A stretch of DNA of 64,000 nucleotides, taken from NCBI GenBank assembly GCA_046331705.1, contig JAXLQJ010000039.1:1-64000 (forward strand). Direction: 5' to 3'. The position numbers were made by a program, and so were the translations under genes. Below are positions 1 through 9,899 of this stretch, piece by piece; position 1 is the first letter of the stretch, and each line of letters opens with the position of its first letter. The notes under the pieces are model-generated. The model did no database searches, had not been told where the DNA came from, and saw nothing but the letters and a program-made list of their open reading frames with translations. This DNA is from JADJOY01 sp046331705 [NCBI: bacterium] (lineage in GTDB: Bacteria > JADJOY01).

Positions 1-341
1 GCGCCGGCATACGCGACCTCCACGAACAGGATCGCCACCAGAAGCGGATGGGGCACGCCGTCGACGGCGAGGCTCACGACGCGCCCGAGCGCGAAGCCGC
101 CCATGAAGACCGCGAGCGCCGCCAGCGCCGTTCGAGCGTGCTCGGCGCGTCGGGCGCCGAGCTCGAAGAGCACCGCGAACGCAACGAAGAGGCCGCCGTA
201 AGCCGCGCGGATGATCGCGAGCTCGGTCACCGAGCGAAGGGTGACGCCGTAGACCGCGAGCACCGGCGACGGTACCGCGAGGTAGGCGAGGCCGATCGCG
301 CCGACCCCGACGGCCGCCGAACGCAGCACCGCCGTCCTCAT
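1..341 (-). CDS. DUF4345-like membrane protein, C-terminus cut by window edge
   Basis: Reading the minus strand from an ATG at 341 gives an open frame of about 113 residues that runs off the left edge. It has three or four hydrophobic segments. The pattern of an iRaxYGG-like turn (RAAYGG) near residue 46 and GR..SL..DG near residue 92 matches the small DUF4345 membrane family, whose function is unknown. The ATG overlaps the stop of the next gene upstream by four bases (ATGA at 338-341), so the two are probably translationally coupled. The family call rests on motif memory; the true C-terminus is not visible. Confidence 0.7.
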   Translation of the reverse strand, partial: MRTAVLRSAAVGVGAIGLAYLAVPSPVLAVYGVTLRSVTELAIIRAAYGGLFVAFAVLFELGARRAEHARTALAALAVFMGGFALGRVVSLAVDGVPHPLLVAILFVEVAYAG

Positions 342-1261
342 CGCGCCTTCGCCGCGCCGTGGCACCACGGCGTCAGCAACCGCTCGGCGAAGCCGCCGGG
401 CCGAAGCACCGTCAGCCAGAGGATCGTCAGGCCGAGCGGCAATCCGAGGAAATAGCTGAGCACGTGCTTGGAGGTGTTGGCGGGAACCCGACCCAGGCCG
501 CGCGCCACGTGATCGCCCACGCCGAGCGTTGCGCCGACCAGGTTCGTCACCAGCGCGCAGAAGATCGCGGCGCCGAGCGCGATCACGAATACCCCGGCCA
601 GGTAGGACCGGAGCCATCGCCGCGCGTCGCGACGGAAATCCACGGACTGGCCCTCGGCGCGCAGCCCCGCGGCATGCCAGCGATACATCAGCACCGCGAA
701 CGGCGGCAGCAGATAGAGACCGTCCTCGTAGAGCGTGAACGCGACGCTGCTCACGAGAAAGCGCAGCGCGGCGCCGATCGTGCCCAGGATCGTCGCGCCG
801 GTTCCCACGCCTGCAGACCAGGCGGGCGAGCCCGGCAGCATGTCGCGGTCGTAGAAGAAGCGATCGAAGCCGAGACCGTCCCACCCGTACACCAAGATGA
901 AGAACATCCCGAAATAGCCCAGGAGCCAGTTCAGGTTGGCGAGGTAGTGCTTGCCGCGCGCCATCAGCTTGTGGCCCACCCAGAATCCCAGCAGCCCCTG
1001 AGTCACGTTGGTGATCCCGAACGCCAGCGTGAGGAACACCGGGATGGACGCGAGGTCCTCGGCCGCCTGCATCGTTTCCCAGCTCGGATGACGCAGGAGC
1101 AGCAGCATCCCCGTGGGCGCCCAGAACACCGCCAGAAACACCGCCGTCCAGAAACCGTGGCGGGTGTAGAAAGGCTTCGTCGTGGTCTTCAGCGTGCGAC
1201 CGGAAGCCACCGCCAAGCTGGCGCCGAAGCCGTACCCCCAGAACACATCGACCTGCACCAT
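338..1261 (-). CDS. Polytopic membrane protein of unknown function
   Basis: The product has 307 residues with about six hydrophobic helices (roughly residues 35-57, 70-92, 108-128, 150-175, 182-195 and 222-245, plus one near 275-290). I do not recognise a named domain. The start is supported by an AAAGGAG ribosome-binding site about seven bases upstream of the ATG. It lies 67 bases downstream of the nitrilase-family gene and overlaps the DUF4345 gene by four bases, so the three may form one operon. Function is not assigned; a role in small-molecule handling at the membrane would be a guess. Confidence 0.8.
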   Translation of the reverse strand: MVQVDVFWGYGFGASLAVASGRTLKTTTKPFYTRHGFWTAVFLAVFWAPTGMLLLLRHPSWETMQAAEDLASIPVFLTLAFGITNVTQGLLGFWVGHKLMARGKHYLANLNWLLGYFGMFFILVYGWDGLGFDRFFYDRDMLPGSPAWSAGVGTGATILGTIGAALRFLVSSVAFTLYEDGLYLLPPFAVLMYRWHAAGLRAEGQSVDFRRDARRWLRSYLAGVFVIALGAAIFCALVTNLVGATLGVGDHVARGLGRVPANTSKHVLSYFLGLPLGLTILWLTVLRPGGFAERLLTPWCHGAAKAR

Positions 1262-1328
1262 CGAGCGTCTCCTTTCCGGTTCGCGTGGCCGCGTCGTCGT
1301 CGATGGGCGGCTTCGCGCGAGGATGTGC

Positions 1329-2327
1329 TCAGCGATGGCGGCGCGCGGCCGCCGTGCGGCGCGGGTTGCGGCGGTAGCTGGCCTTGCCCAGCGTTTCGAG
1401 CCCGAGCATGAGTCGCCCGACGGGATCGGCCAGCCGTGGGGGCGTGAACGACCAGTAGAAGTGCGACGGCTCGCTCACGCGGGGCTCGTGGATCGCGCCC
1501 GGCGTCACCTCGGCCACCGCCACTCCTTCCTCGGCGCCGAGCTGGGTGAGCACACGTCCTTCTCCGTCGCGGATCAGCGAACGGCCGTCGAACTCCCAGG
1601 AGACGCGCATCCAGGGCACGAGCGGCAGGGTCGTGGTCGAGTGGCTCGCGGTCTTGTTCACGAACACCACCGGCACACCGAGCGTGGTGGCGTAGTGCAG
1701 CGAGACCGTCGCCGTCTGCTCGCGCAGGCTCTCTTTGATCCACCGCCCCACGATCGGTAGCGGAGGTCGCGGTGACGGCGCCGAGTGCGGCATGACCAGC
1801 AGATCGGGGCGGTCGCGCGTCATCGCCCGCAGGAACCAGCAGGTCTGGTTGTCGTTGCAGATCCCGACGCCGATTCGTCCCAGCTCCGTCGAGACGATCT
1901 TCGAGGACTCGCGATCGGGCGTGAAGTACCAGCCCTCGAAGACCGGCAGCGACCCTTTGCGCACCCGCCCGGCGGGCTTCCCCGAGGGCGTCATGAGCGT
2001 GAACGTGTTGAAGAAGTCGCTGCCGTCGGTCTCCAGGTAGCCAGCACCCACGTGAATCCCGAGGCGCCTCGCCAGCTCGCGCAGCCAACTCTCGGTGGGG
2101 CCGTCCTGGCGCTCCGCTGCGTCCCAGATCGACTCCTCGAACACGTAGCCCGGGGCGAGGAACTCGGGGCACACGGCAAGCTGGGCGCCGCGCCGTGCGG
2201 CCTCCTCGACGTGCCGGGTCGCGTTGGCGAGGTTTGCCGCAGCAGCGCCGTTTCGGCTCTGCACCTGAACCGCTGCGACCTTCACGGTCGCTCGGCCCCG
2301 CCCCTTCGCCCGTGCTCTCGATCCCAC
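1329..2327 (-). CDS. Carbon-nitrogen hydrolase (nitrilase superfamily)
   Basis: Nitrilase-superfamily enzymes hydrolyse amide or nitrile C-N bonds with a Glu-Lys-Cys triad in the cytoplasm. All three residues have good candidates: Glu in CPEFLAPGY (about residue 55), Lys in VRKGSLPVFE (about 144) and Cys in GVGICNDNQ (about 177). The 332-residue length fits the family, though the C-terminal 30 residues are an Arg-rich tail. The start is a GTG with a GAGGTGAGG sequence just upstream; a second GTG 14 codons later would remove a basic extension and is also possible. The substrate cannot be read from sequence. It may be co-transcribed with the membrane protein gene 67 bases downstream. Confidence 0.85.
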   Translation of the reverse strand: MGSRARAKGRGRATVKVAAVQVQSRNGAAAANLANATRHVEEAARRGAQLAVCPEFLAPGYVFEESIWDAAERQDGPTESWLRELARRLGIHVGAGYLETDGSDFFNTFTLMTPSGKPAGRVRKGSLPVFEGWYFTPDRESSKIVSTELGRIGVGICNDNQTCWFLRAMTRDRPDLLVMPHSAPSPRPPLPIVGRWIKESLREQTATVSLHYATTLGVPVVFVNKTASHSTTTLPLVPWMRVSWEFDGRSLIRDGEGRVLTQLGAEEGVAVAEVTPGAIHEPRVSEPSHFYWSFTPPRLADPVGRLMLGLETLGKASYRRNPRRTAAARRHR

Positions 2328-3081
2328 GCCTCACCTCGTCTCGACGGCGCCATCGTTCAACCCGGCGCGGGCGAGGATTGAATCACGATCCGCCACGTGG
2401 TGCACCCAACGACGACGCATCGCCATCGGAAACGCTCCGCGAGCACCGAGCATGCCCCTGACCTTGGGAGACGACATCGAGAGCATCGCGTCGCTCTTCA
2501 CGAGCCGCGCCCCGAGTTGGATCGCGTTCGACCTGATGAACGAGCCCCTGGATGCCAAGGTGACGAACGACCACGATGTCACGCGGGCAATCGGTTTCGA
2601 GTACGATCGATTCGGCCGCCTGCCCAGGAAGATCTGCCCGGCAAACGTCGATGGCACCGACGACGTCGCACGCCGCGAGTACGCCGCCAAACGCCGGCGC
2701 GTCGAGAAGCACGTTGAGACCATCGAGGCCACGGGATCGGCGACGCTCACGCTTCCGCCGCGGCGCAATACGAGGAGATGTCTCGGATGGAGCGCGAGCA
2801 TTCGAATGCGGACGACGAGATCCTCCCTTTGCACGCGAGGGTTCGGGTCTGGCATCCACGACCGCTCGCCATCAGCAAGGTCGAGAATCAGACCGTGCCG
2901 ATCGCCATGGATCGCGCCGCCCTCTCGCGCGGACTCGCGCGAACGTGTTCGTCCGACGATCGCGGCCCCGTCGACACGTAGACCCCTGCACGGGGCGAGC
3001 GGCGGGCGATCTGGCGACTGCCGCTAGGTCAGCCACGACACCAGTAGTGGGGAAGAGATGAAGGTCGATGGACGGTGGTGA
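2328..3081. other. Gene-free 750-base stretch of lower GC
   Basis: No open frame here looks like a real protein. A plus-strand frame from 2452 starts plausibly but dissolves into Arg/Ser-rich sequence after about 100 residues. A second frame, 2778-2981, gives a short non-repetitive peptide with no recognised family. Base composition is visibly less GC-rich than to either side and resembles that of the protease gene that follows. It could hold a decayed gene acquired together with that protease, plus its promoter, but nothing can be named. Confidence 0.4.
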
Positions 3082-4581
3082 ATGACCGAATTCCGTTTCT
3101 GGACGCTCTTGCGATGGATGCTGGCCGCAGGGCTCGTCGCCAGCTTGCAGGGCGATGCGATTGCTGCGTCGGCGAGCCCGAACACCTCATCGAGATCCAC
3201 GCTGAGCACCCTTGCTACAACCTCTTCTTGTGCTGCTCCCACGACGACCCCCTCCGGCGTGTGGCCCCAGAGACGGGCGGACGTGAAGCTGCGGGTGACG
3301 GACCAGGCTGACTGGCCCTACTCGCCATGGAATCCCCCGCTCGTTTCCCAGAGAGTTCGGGCGATCTTTCTTGCCGACGATGACGGAACACGCCGGGTGC
3401 AAGTCACCCCCGCGCAGGTGCTTCTCTGGGTCGCGGAAGCAAACCGGGTGTATCAGGCCTCGGGCATCCGTCTTCTCTTCGATGCAGCCGAGTCATCCGG
3501 GGACTGGGAGGAATTGAACAGTACGCTTCTCAACACGATGACCGGCACTGCGCATCCCGACTGGGCTCAGCAGATGTCGCTCGGGAACCAGATCGCGGCG
3601 CAGACTCCCGACGACATGGTGGTGTTCTTTCGATGGGGGCCCGATGCATTCCCGGCAGGGGGTGGGTTCTCCTGGACGGACTACAACTTCATCGTGATGC
3701 CCACCTTTGATACCGATGTCTGCGGACAACAGAACATCGGACTGCTGGCGCACGAGGTGGGTCACTATCTCGGTTTGCCTCATACATTTTCGCAGGTGTT
3801 TGGTTCCATCGGAGAAGCGGAATCGTTCTTCGTCTCTCACGGAGGCGATCCAGAGACGTTCAACGGGGACGGGAGAGATGAAACCGAGCCCGATCCGTTC
3901 GTCAGCACCTGGGACGTGCAGTGTGTGCTCGGTTCGATCACCTTGGATGGGGTCGTGTTCGACCTGCCACGCACCAACCTCATGTCCTACTACTATCCGA
4001 ACACGACGCTTGCGAAGTCTCAGACTTGGACTGCCCGTCAGGGGCTGTTGGTTCGGTTGAACGAACCCATGGCCAAGATCGTGGACGGGCAGGGCGGCGT
4101 CTTGGTGCAAGGAGAGAGCCGCGCCCCATCGGTGACGCAAGGCTCATGGGGCTTCCAGGCGATGGGATCCTTCTTGGGCCTCTGGAGCGAAGGCCACCAG
4201 TTGATCTGGCTGGACGGGGGAGTCGGATCCACGCTGACGACGAGCTTCGCGGTGCCTGCGCCCGGACGGTACGATGTCTACGGATCATTCACCGCAGCAC
4301 CGGACTTCGGCATCCACGTGCACTACATCAACGGACACGCGGCTGCTCCCGTCGATCTGTATTCGGCGATCGTTCTGGTCACGGGCCCCATCTACATGGG
4401 CACCTTCGAGCTAAGCGCGACCAACGAGTGGCGCGTCGAGATTGCCGGTAGCAACGGACGAGCGGACCCGCCGCGACACGGGTACGGTCTCGACTACATC
4501 CTCCTGGCACAGGCCGTTTCCGTCTTCTGCGACGACTTCGAGTCCGGCAATACATCGGCCTGGAGCGCGAAAGCGCCGTGA
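3082..4581 (+). CDS. Secreted M43 (pappalysin-like) zinc metalloprotease
   Basis: The 499-residue product begins with a signal-peptide-like segment (residues 5-29, ending near AIAAS). The catalytic motif HEVGHYLGLPH at residues 224-234 supplies three zinc-binding histidines and the catalytic Glu225. The Met-turn NLMSYYY follows at residue 301. That spacing matches metzincins of the M43 type, which act outside the cell on proteins. Residues from about 345 on form a beta-rich, carbohydrate-binding-like domain. The protein ends with FCDDFESGNTSAWS, a short C-terminal motif I have seen on many unrelated secreted proteins of soil bacteria, role unknown. The gene is clearly less GC-rich than its neighbours, which suggests horizontal acquisition. 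It converges on the peptidase-like gene downstream. Confidence 0.85.
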   Translation: MTEFRFWTLLRWMLAAGLVASLQGDAIAASASPNTSSRSTLSTLATTSSCAAPTTTPSGVWPQRRADVKLRVTDQADWPYSPWNPPLVSQRVRAIFLADDDGTRRVQVTPAQVLLWVAEANRVYQASGIRLLFDAAESSGDWEELNSTLLNTMTGTAHPDWAQQMSLGNQIAAQTPDDMVVFFRWGPDAFPAGGGFSWTDYNFIVMPTFDTDVCGQQNIGLLAHEVGHYLGLPHTFSQVFGSIGEAESFFVSHGGDPETFNGDGRDETEPDPFVSTWDVQCVLGSITLDGVVFDLPRTNLMSYYYPNTTLAKSQTWTARQGLLVRLNEPMAKIVDGQGGVLVQGESRAPSVTQGSWGFQAMGSFLGLWSEGHQLIWLDGGVGSTLTTSFAVPAPGRYDVYGSFTAAPDFGIHVHYINGHAAAPVDLYSAIVLVTGPIYMGTFELSATNEWRVEIAGSNGRADPPRHGYGLDYILLAQAVSVFCDDFESGNTSAWSAKAP

Positions 4582-4726
4582 AGAGCGGCGCATCACCGGC
4601 GCGGCGATCTCGCCTTCGTAGGTCGAGCCACGGCTCGTACGAGCCGGCTCGAGCGTGTGCAGCGGAGCTCGGTCGACCGCTCGCCAGGTGACCGGGGTCC
4701 GCGCGCTGGAGCCGAATGGGCGGGGA

Positions 4727-5605
4727 TCACTCGACTTCGAGGTGCACGTGGTCGTCGTGTCGCGCGGCGCCACAGCCCTGAAACCGGATCTTGCTGGACG
4801 TGACGTCGAGTCGATCGCGGATGTGCGGCTCCAGCAAGATCGCTCGAATCCCAGGAAGCTCGACCACCGCCCGGACGAGCACGGCGGTTCGCTCGGCATC
4901 CAGGTCCCGCGAGCGCCACGAACGCTGGAGCCAGGGCAGATCCCAGCGAAGGTCGCGCCATCCTGCCGGGCATGCTGCCGTCCGCCCCGCAGGCATCCTC
5001 GCGTAGCCGAAGTATCCGATCGGCGAACCGCCCGGTGACGCTGGCGAACCGTCCGCGTGAAGGAAATAGAGCGCGAGGTCCAGCCGCCGCCCGTCACCGT
5101 GCGAGAGGTGCGGGAGCATGGGAAAGCCCGCACCCACCGGAAAGCCACCGTCGAGATAGTAGACGGCCGTTCCCGGACGAGCGCGCTCGACTTCTCGCGC
5201 GATGGCGACGGCGTCGTCCCGGAGCCGAGCGGCCACGAAGTTTCGGCCCGTCGCGCAGTAGAGCAACGACCTCGGCCGCAAGCTGCCGCGATCGAGACAC
5301 GGCAAGCGCACCCGGCCGCCGAGTCCCGCCAGCACTGGCGCCAACACGAACATCACCAGGCTGTAACTCGCAACAGCGGCCGCGACGAGCAGGTGCCAGC
5401 GTCCGTTGGAGCGAAGCAAGCGCGACGATCCCATGAGCGGCCACAGCGCGAATCCGCCGAGCTGCGTGAGCACCGTCAGTGTCGCGAACGCCATCAAGCC
5501 GGCGATCCGCGCGCTCCACGAGCGTGCCGCCAACGGACCGGCGAAGAGCGCCAACGCTGCGCGCGTCACCCGCCGAGTCCGTGGAGCTTCCGTCGGGGAG
5601 GTCAT
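4727..5605 (-). CDS. Membrane-anchored LAS-type peptidase-like protein (MepA-like)
   Basis: Two or three hydrophobic segments lie in the first 90 residues, followed by a periplasmic domain. The domain has SHGDGRRLDLALYF (about residue 168) and ends in ARHDDHVHLEVE. These resemble the two zinc-binding motifs (SHxxGxxxD and HxH) of LAS-family murein endopeptidases and D,D-peptidases such as MepA, which cut cell-wall peptide cross-links. The family call comes from the two motifs only. The chosen ATG at 5605 gives 292 residues; a longer in-frame ATG at 5716 would add 37 low-complexity residues. It stands alone, between two genes transcribed toward or away from it. Confidence 0.65.
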   Translation of the reverse strand: MTSPTEAPRTRRVTRAALALFAGPLAARSWSARIAGLMAFATLTVLTQLGGFALWPLMGSSRLLRSNGRWHLLVAAAVASYSLVMFVLAPVLAGLGGRVRLPCLDRGSLRPRSLLYCATGRNFVAARLRDDAVAIAREVERARPGTAVYYLDGGFPVGAGFPMLPHLSHGDGRRLDLALYFLHADGSPASPGGSPIGYFGYARMPAGRTAACPAGWRDLRWDLPWLQRSWRSRDLDAERTAVLVRAVVELPGIRAILLEPHIRDRLDVTSSKIRFQGCGAARHDDHVHLEVE

Positions 5606-5876
5606 CGCGAAGGCTGTGCCCTCGCGGGCTCGCTCGGCCTCGGCTGCTCCACCTCCACCATTGCGCGTGTGGAAACGATTCCCGTCCGCTGGTGGTGTCC
5701 CGGCTGGTGGTGTCATGGGAGTTTCAGGGATCGGCGCTGTCGTCCGTCGGAATGTCGGGATTCCAGTGCTTCGTCGAGCATCGCCCTCGGCCGGCCGCCC
5801 GTGACGCGGCGAGATCGGATCCGGCCTCGGTCGCTCGCTCGGCGTGCTCGGAGTCGGTGTACGTCGAATTCGACGC

Positions 5877-8072
5877 TCAGCGCGTCGTCGCGATCGGCAC
5901 GCGCACCTTCGCCGGCACGCTCTTGAACGCGGGCGTCTTCGACTTGGGGTCGAGGTGGCGCGGGACGAGGGCGTTCGCTTCGGGGTAGTACATCGCGAGG
6001 TTGCCGGGGCGGATGTCGGTGATGGCGGCTTCGACTTCCATTCGGCCAGTCTCGGTCTCGACGATGACGTTCTGGCCCTCTCGGATGCCGAGGCGGTCCG
6101 CGTCGGCTTGCGCGAGCATCACGACGTTCCGGTGCTTGTTGCCGCGGTAGAGGTCCTCTTCCTCGTAGACGACGGTATTGAACTGGCCCTCGGAGCGCAG
6201 GGTCATGAGGCGGAAGTCGCCGTCGCGGAAGGGAAGCTCGGGTAGCGGCGTGACGGCGAAGTGCGCGCGCCCGTCGGGCGTCGAGAATCTCGGTTCGTGG
6301 AAGGTTCGGCCGCGGATGACGAATTCCTTCTTGGTGCGGTCGATGTCGGCGATGGCGTCGAGCCCGGGAAGGACTTGCGCCATGGCTTCGCGCAGCGCCC
6401 GGTGACTGCGCAGCGCGGCCCAGTCGAATTTGCCGGCGGGCAGGATGCGCTCGGCGAGGGATGCGAGGATCTCGACCTCGGAGCGCATCTCGCCTTCGAC
6501 GGCCGGGGTGCCGCCTTCCGACAGGCGCACGTAGTTGAACATCGACTCCTGGGTGGTCGCTTGCGACTCCTCGTCGCGGGCGAGCGCGGGCAGCACGATC
6601 GACGTCTGCCCACGGCCGTGGATGTGGCCCTCGTTGAGCTTGGTGGTGATGGAGCAGGTGAGGGGGATGCGGCGCAGCGCCGCGCCGGCCCACGCGCGAT
6701 CGGGGTTGCTGGCGAAGAGGTTGCCGCCGAAGAGCAGTGCCGCGCTGATTCGTCCGGCCTCGGCGGCGACCATCGACGCGTAGGTGTCCTGGCCGGGCTC
6801 GCGCGGCACGGTGATGCCGTAGAGCTGCTCGAGCTTGGCGGCGAAGGCTTCCTTCACCGTGGGCGAGACGCCGCAGGTGCCCACTCCTTGCACGTTCGAG
6901 TGACCCCGGATGGGCACGAGCCCACTGCCGGGCCGACCGAGCCAGCCGCGCGCCAGCGCCAGGTTCGCCAGCGCCAGGATGTTGTCGACGCCGTGAACGT
7001 GATGGGTGAGGCCCATCGCCCACAGCATGAGCCCACGCTTGGCGCGCGCGAGCATCGCCACCGCGCGATCGATGTCGGCCCGCGCGAGGCCGCTCTCCGT
7101 GACCAGCGTGTCCCAGCTCGTGGCGCGCAGGTCGGCTTCGACGGCGTCCCATCCGGCGGTGCTCGAGGCGACGTATTCGCCGTCGACCCCGCCGGCCTCG
7201 ATCACGCCCTTGAGGAGCGCCTTGAAGACGGCGACGTCCGCGCCCACGTGCGGCATGAGGTAGAGATCGGAGATGGTCGACCCGACGAGCATCGACCACG
7301 GGTCGGAGGGCACGCGGAAGCGCATCAGCCCCAGCTCGCGGAGTGGATTCACGACGATCACGCGCCCGCCGCGGCGCCTGAGCTTCATGAGCTCGGTGAT
7401 CAGCCGCGGGTGGTTGCTCGCGGGGTTGGCGCCGGCGACCAGCGCCAGGTCGGCCTTCCCGAGATCGTCGAGCGTCACCGACGCGGTGCCCGAGCCCATC
7501 ACCTGGTGGAGCGCCACGCCCGACGCGGCGTGGCAGTAGTACGAGCAGTTGTGGATGTTCGGGGTACCGAAGGCACGCGCCACGAGCTGAAGCAGGAAGG
7601 CGGCTTCGTTGCTGGAGCGGCCCGACGCGTAGACGAACACTTCCTCGCGACGGGCAGCGCGAAACGCCGCGGCCGCGCGGTCGAGGGCCTCGTCCCAGGA
7701 GATGCGGCGGAAGTGGGTGTCGTGGGGCTCGGCGAGGATCGGGAAGCCGAGCCGCCCGAGACGTTCGCATTCGGCGGAGGTGAGCCGCGACATCGCGGCG
7801 ATCGAGGTCGAGCGGAAATAGCGCTCGTCGATCACGCCGGCCATGTCGCCGGCCTGCGCTTGGATGGACTTCTTGCAGACCGACGGGAAATGCCCGGTCT
7901 CGTTCACCATGCCGCCGGCCTGGCCGCCCATCCCGAGCGCGCACGTCTTGCACGCGTTGCGCGAGCGCAGGCGCTGGTAGAGCGGCAGCACGCCGCCGGC
8001 CTCGCGGCCTTTCTGGAAGATGTACGCGACGGCCTTGAGGCCGCCGCCGGAGCGAACGGAGGGTCGAGTCAT
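5877..8072 (-). CDS. FdhF/YdeP-family molybdopterin oxidoreductase
   Basis: The 731-residue product matches the catalytic-subunit-like family typified by E. coli YdeP, related to formate dehydrogenase alpha but of uncertain substrate. The N-terminus carries an iron-sulfur type cysteine motif (CKTCALGMGG near residue 42, another Cys at CKKS). The Mo-ligand region reads NCSYYCHAASG, with Cys where formate dehydrogenases have Cys or Sec. The central GANPASNHPR and C-terminal molydopterin-dinucleotide binding region (RSEGQFNTVVYEE onward) follow family order. The start ATG overlaps the stop of the upstream glycosyltransferase by four bases. No fdhD-like or accessory gene is visible nearby. In enterobacteria the homologue is linked to acid resistance; here the role is open. 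Confidence 0.9.
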   Translation of the reverse strand: MTRPSVRSGGGLKAVAYIFQKGREAGGVLPLYQRLRSRNACKTCALGMGGQAGGMVNETGHFPSVCKKSIQAQAGDMAGVIDERYFRSTSIAAMSRLTSAECERLGRLGFPILAEPHDTHFRRISWDEALDRAAAAFRAARREEVFVYASGRSSNEAAFLLQLVARAFGTPNIHNCSYYCHAASGVALHQVMGSGTASVTLDDLGKADLALVAGANPASNHPRLITELMKLRRRGGRVIVVNPLRELGLMRFRVPSDPWSMLVGSTISDLYLMPHVGADVAVFKALLKGVIEAGGVDGEYVASSTAGWDAVEADLRATSWDTLVTESGLARADIDRAVAMLARAKRGLMLWAMGLTHHVHGVDNILALANLALARGWLGRPGSGLVPIRGHSNVQGVGTCGVSPTVKEAFAAKLEQLYGITVPREPGQDTYASMVAAEAGRISAALLFGGNLFASNPDRAWAGAALRRIPLTCSITTKLNEGHIHGRGQTSIVLPALARDEESQATTQESMFNYVRLSEGGTPAVEGEMRSEVEILASLAERILPAGKFDWAALRSHRALREAMAQVLPGLDAIADIDRTKKEFVIRGRTFHEPRFSTPDGRAHFAVTPLPELPFRDGDFRLMTLRSEGQFNTVVYEEEDLYRGNKHRNVVMLAQADADRLGIREGQNVIVETETGRMEVEAAITDIRPGNLAMYYPEANALVPRHLDPKSKTPAFKSVPAKVRVPIATTR

Positions 8073-9784
8073 GGCTGAGTCTCGTCGGGCCCATCGGCCC
8101 CGGGGACGTGCGTGGCGCGGATCGTATCCTCGTTCGGGCGCGAAGTCGGAGCGGACGGCTCGGCGCCCGCACGGCGCCGGAACGCGGCGAGCTGAGGGTT
8201 CGCTGGATCGAGATCGGGCGTGCAGATCGGTTCGAAGCGGGTCGTCAGCGCGGCCTCCAGCCACGCCATCGTGCCTCCGTCGTACGTCAGGCTCTCGCGG
8301 CTCAGCAGCACGAACGTCGTGCGCGGATCGTCCAGGGCTGCCGCGAGGCCCTGCGCACCGCGCGACTCGACGGTGCGAAACGGCGTCCACAGATCGTGGG
8401 ATGCGACGTCGACGCGCACCGAGCTCAAGGCGAGGACCGTCGCGGCATTCGCCTCCGGGTACGTCGCGAGGCAACGACTCGCCCGATCGTAGAGGACGCG
8501 TCGCTCGTCTTTCGGAACGTGGATCAGCGGTCCGAGGAGGCCGCCCGCGGCAGCGGCCACGAGCGGTGCGAAGGCGAGAAACGAATGGGTTCGGCGGTAT
8601 GGCAACGACCGCAGGATGCCGTCCTCGACGACCCAGGCCACGGCGACGAACGCGTAGCCTTCCAGAAAGCTCAGTGCCGTGCTGGTGAAGAGCAAGAAGC
8701 GTGGCTCGAGCCAGAAGGGCGCGACCAGAAACGCATAGACGAACGCGATCGCGGCCACCTGCAATCGTGCTTCGCGGCGGTCGCGGATGCACGCGACCAA
8801 GGCCAGCAACGCCACGGACGTGAGGATCTCCTCGTCGTGCGCGAGATTCGAGACCGCGCGCGCGACGAGCGCTGGGATCCTCGGGACGAACGACGCCAGC
8901 GAGGGCGTCGCCGCATCGGGAAAACGGGTCCAATCGCGTACGTCGGCGGCGCCGGAAAGGGCGAAGGCGAGGTTCTTCGCGTGCTCGCTCCAGAGTGGGT
9001 TGCTCGTCACCAGCGTGTTGGCCAGGAGCTGCGGCGCGGCACCGATCAGCGTGCCCAGCGCGAGCAGCGGCCAGTGGCGGAGTCGACCGCGACGATCGAG
9101 GAGCGACACGGCGGAGAGGCCCACGAGCACCAGCAGCGACTGGTGCCGAAACAGGAAACCGATCCCGATCGCCAGCCCGGCGAGCCACTGGCAGAGCGGC
9201 CGAGGCCGAAGAAAGAAGAAGACCGCCACGAGCTGCATCGTCGTCGCGGGCAGATCGGTGCCGCCGTTGGCGGCGTACGTCGCCACCCCGGGAACGATCG
9301 CGAGCGTGGCGAAGACGAAGGCGCGCGCCGACGTCAGCGGCCGCGTGATCTCGACGGCGGCCAAGCTCGCCAGCGTCGCGAATCCGACCGAGGCCACCTG
9401 GCTCACCGTGAGCACCGACGCGCGAAGTCGCGCTGCATTGCTCAGAATCGCGGCCCAGCCGAAGTTGTGGAACGGCGTCACCAGGGTGGTCGCATCGCGG
9501 ACGTCCATCCGCGCGGCCTGCGTGATCCACGAGTAGCCATCGCCGCCGATGACTCCGTAGGTCGATTTCGCGTACGCCCAGCCGATCGGAATCGTCAGCA
9601 GCACGAGCCAGGGACAAGCCATGGCCATGCGTTCCCAGAACGCGTCGGAGGCCGGATCCGCATGACGCGCCCAGGCGTCGCGCAACGAGCGAGCACCGGT
9701 GCGAAGGCTGCCGTGGCCGTGTCGACGAAGGCCCCACAGCGCGAGGACGACGATCGCGCTCCAGAATGGGAGTGTCGGACTCAC
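8069..9784 (-). CDS. Polytopic membrane glycosyltransferase-like protein
   Basis: The product (571 residues from a GTG at 9784) has about ten to twelve hydrophobic helices and looks like the GT39/dolichyl-phosphate-mannose type of membrane sugar transferases. A periplasmic C-terminal part follows the last helix, around residue 420 onward. An acidic residue in the first loop (GGDGYSWITQAARM, about residue 80) lies where such enzymes carry their catalytic Asp. The longer open frame upstream reads through the LON gene in another frame and is spurious. The GTG is the only good start before the first helix. It is coupled by ATGA overlap to the molybdopterin enzyme. Donor and acceptor are unknown. 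Confidence 0.75.
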   Translation of the reverse strand: MSPTLPFWSAIVVLALWGLRRHGHGSLRTGARSLRDAWARHADPASDAFWERMAMACPWLVLLTIPIGWAYAKSTYGVIGGDGYSWITQAARMDVRDATTLVTPFHNFGWAAILSNAARLRASVLTVSQVASVGFATLASLAAVEITRPLTSARAFVFATLAIVPGVATYAANGGTDLPATTMQLVAVFFFLRPRPLCQWLAGLAIGIGFLFRHQSLLVLVGLSAVSLLDRRGRLRHWPLLALGTLIGAAPQLLANTLVTSNPLWSEHAKNLAFALSGAADVRDWTRFPDAATPSLASFVPRIPALVARAVSNLAHDEEILTSVALLALVACIRDRREARLQVAAIAFVYAFLVAPFWLEPRFLLFTSTALSFLEGYAFVAVAWVVEDGILRSLPYRRTHSFLAFAPLVAAAAGGLLGPLIHVPKDERRVLYDRASRCLATYPEANAATVLALSSVRVDVASHDLWTPFRTVESRGAQGLAAALDDPRTTFVLLSRESLTYDGGTMAWLEAALTTRFEPICTPDLDPANPQLAAFRRRAGAEPSAPTSRPNEDTIRATHVPGADGPDETQP

Positions 9785-9899
9785 GTCCGTCCCGAGTTCC
9801 GCATGCCCCGAGCTCGGACTCGTCGTTACGGTTCGTACGGTGGAGCCAGGCGTGCGGCGCGCGTCGGCGCGCGCGATCCGATCCCGCGCGGTGCGCTGC

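Noticed and set aside
2452-3027. Frame with FDLMNEP, reminiscent of family 5 glycosidases
   Set aside because: Only these few residues match, the rest does not fold into any known domain and breaks down after 100 residues.
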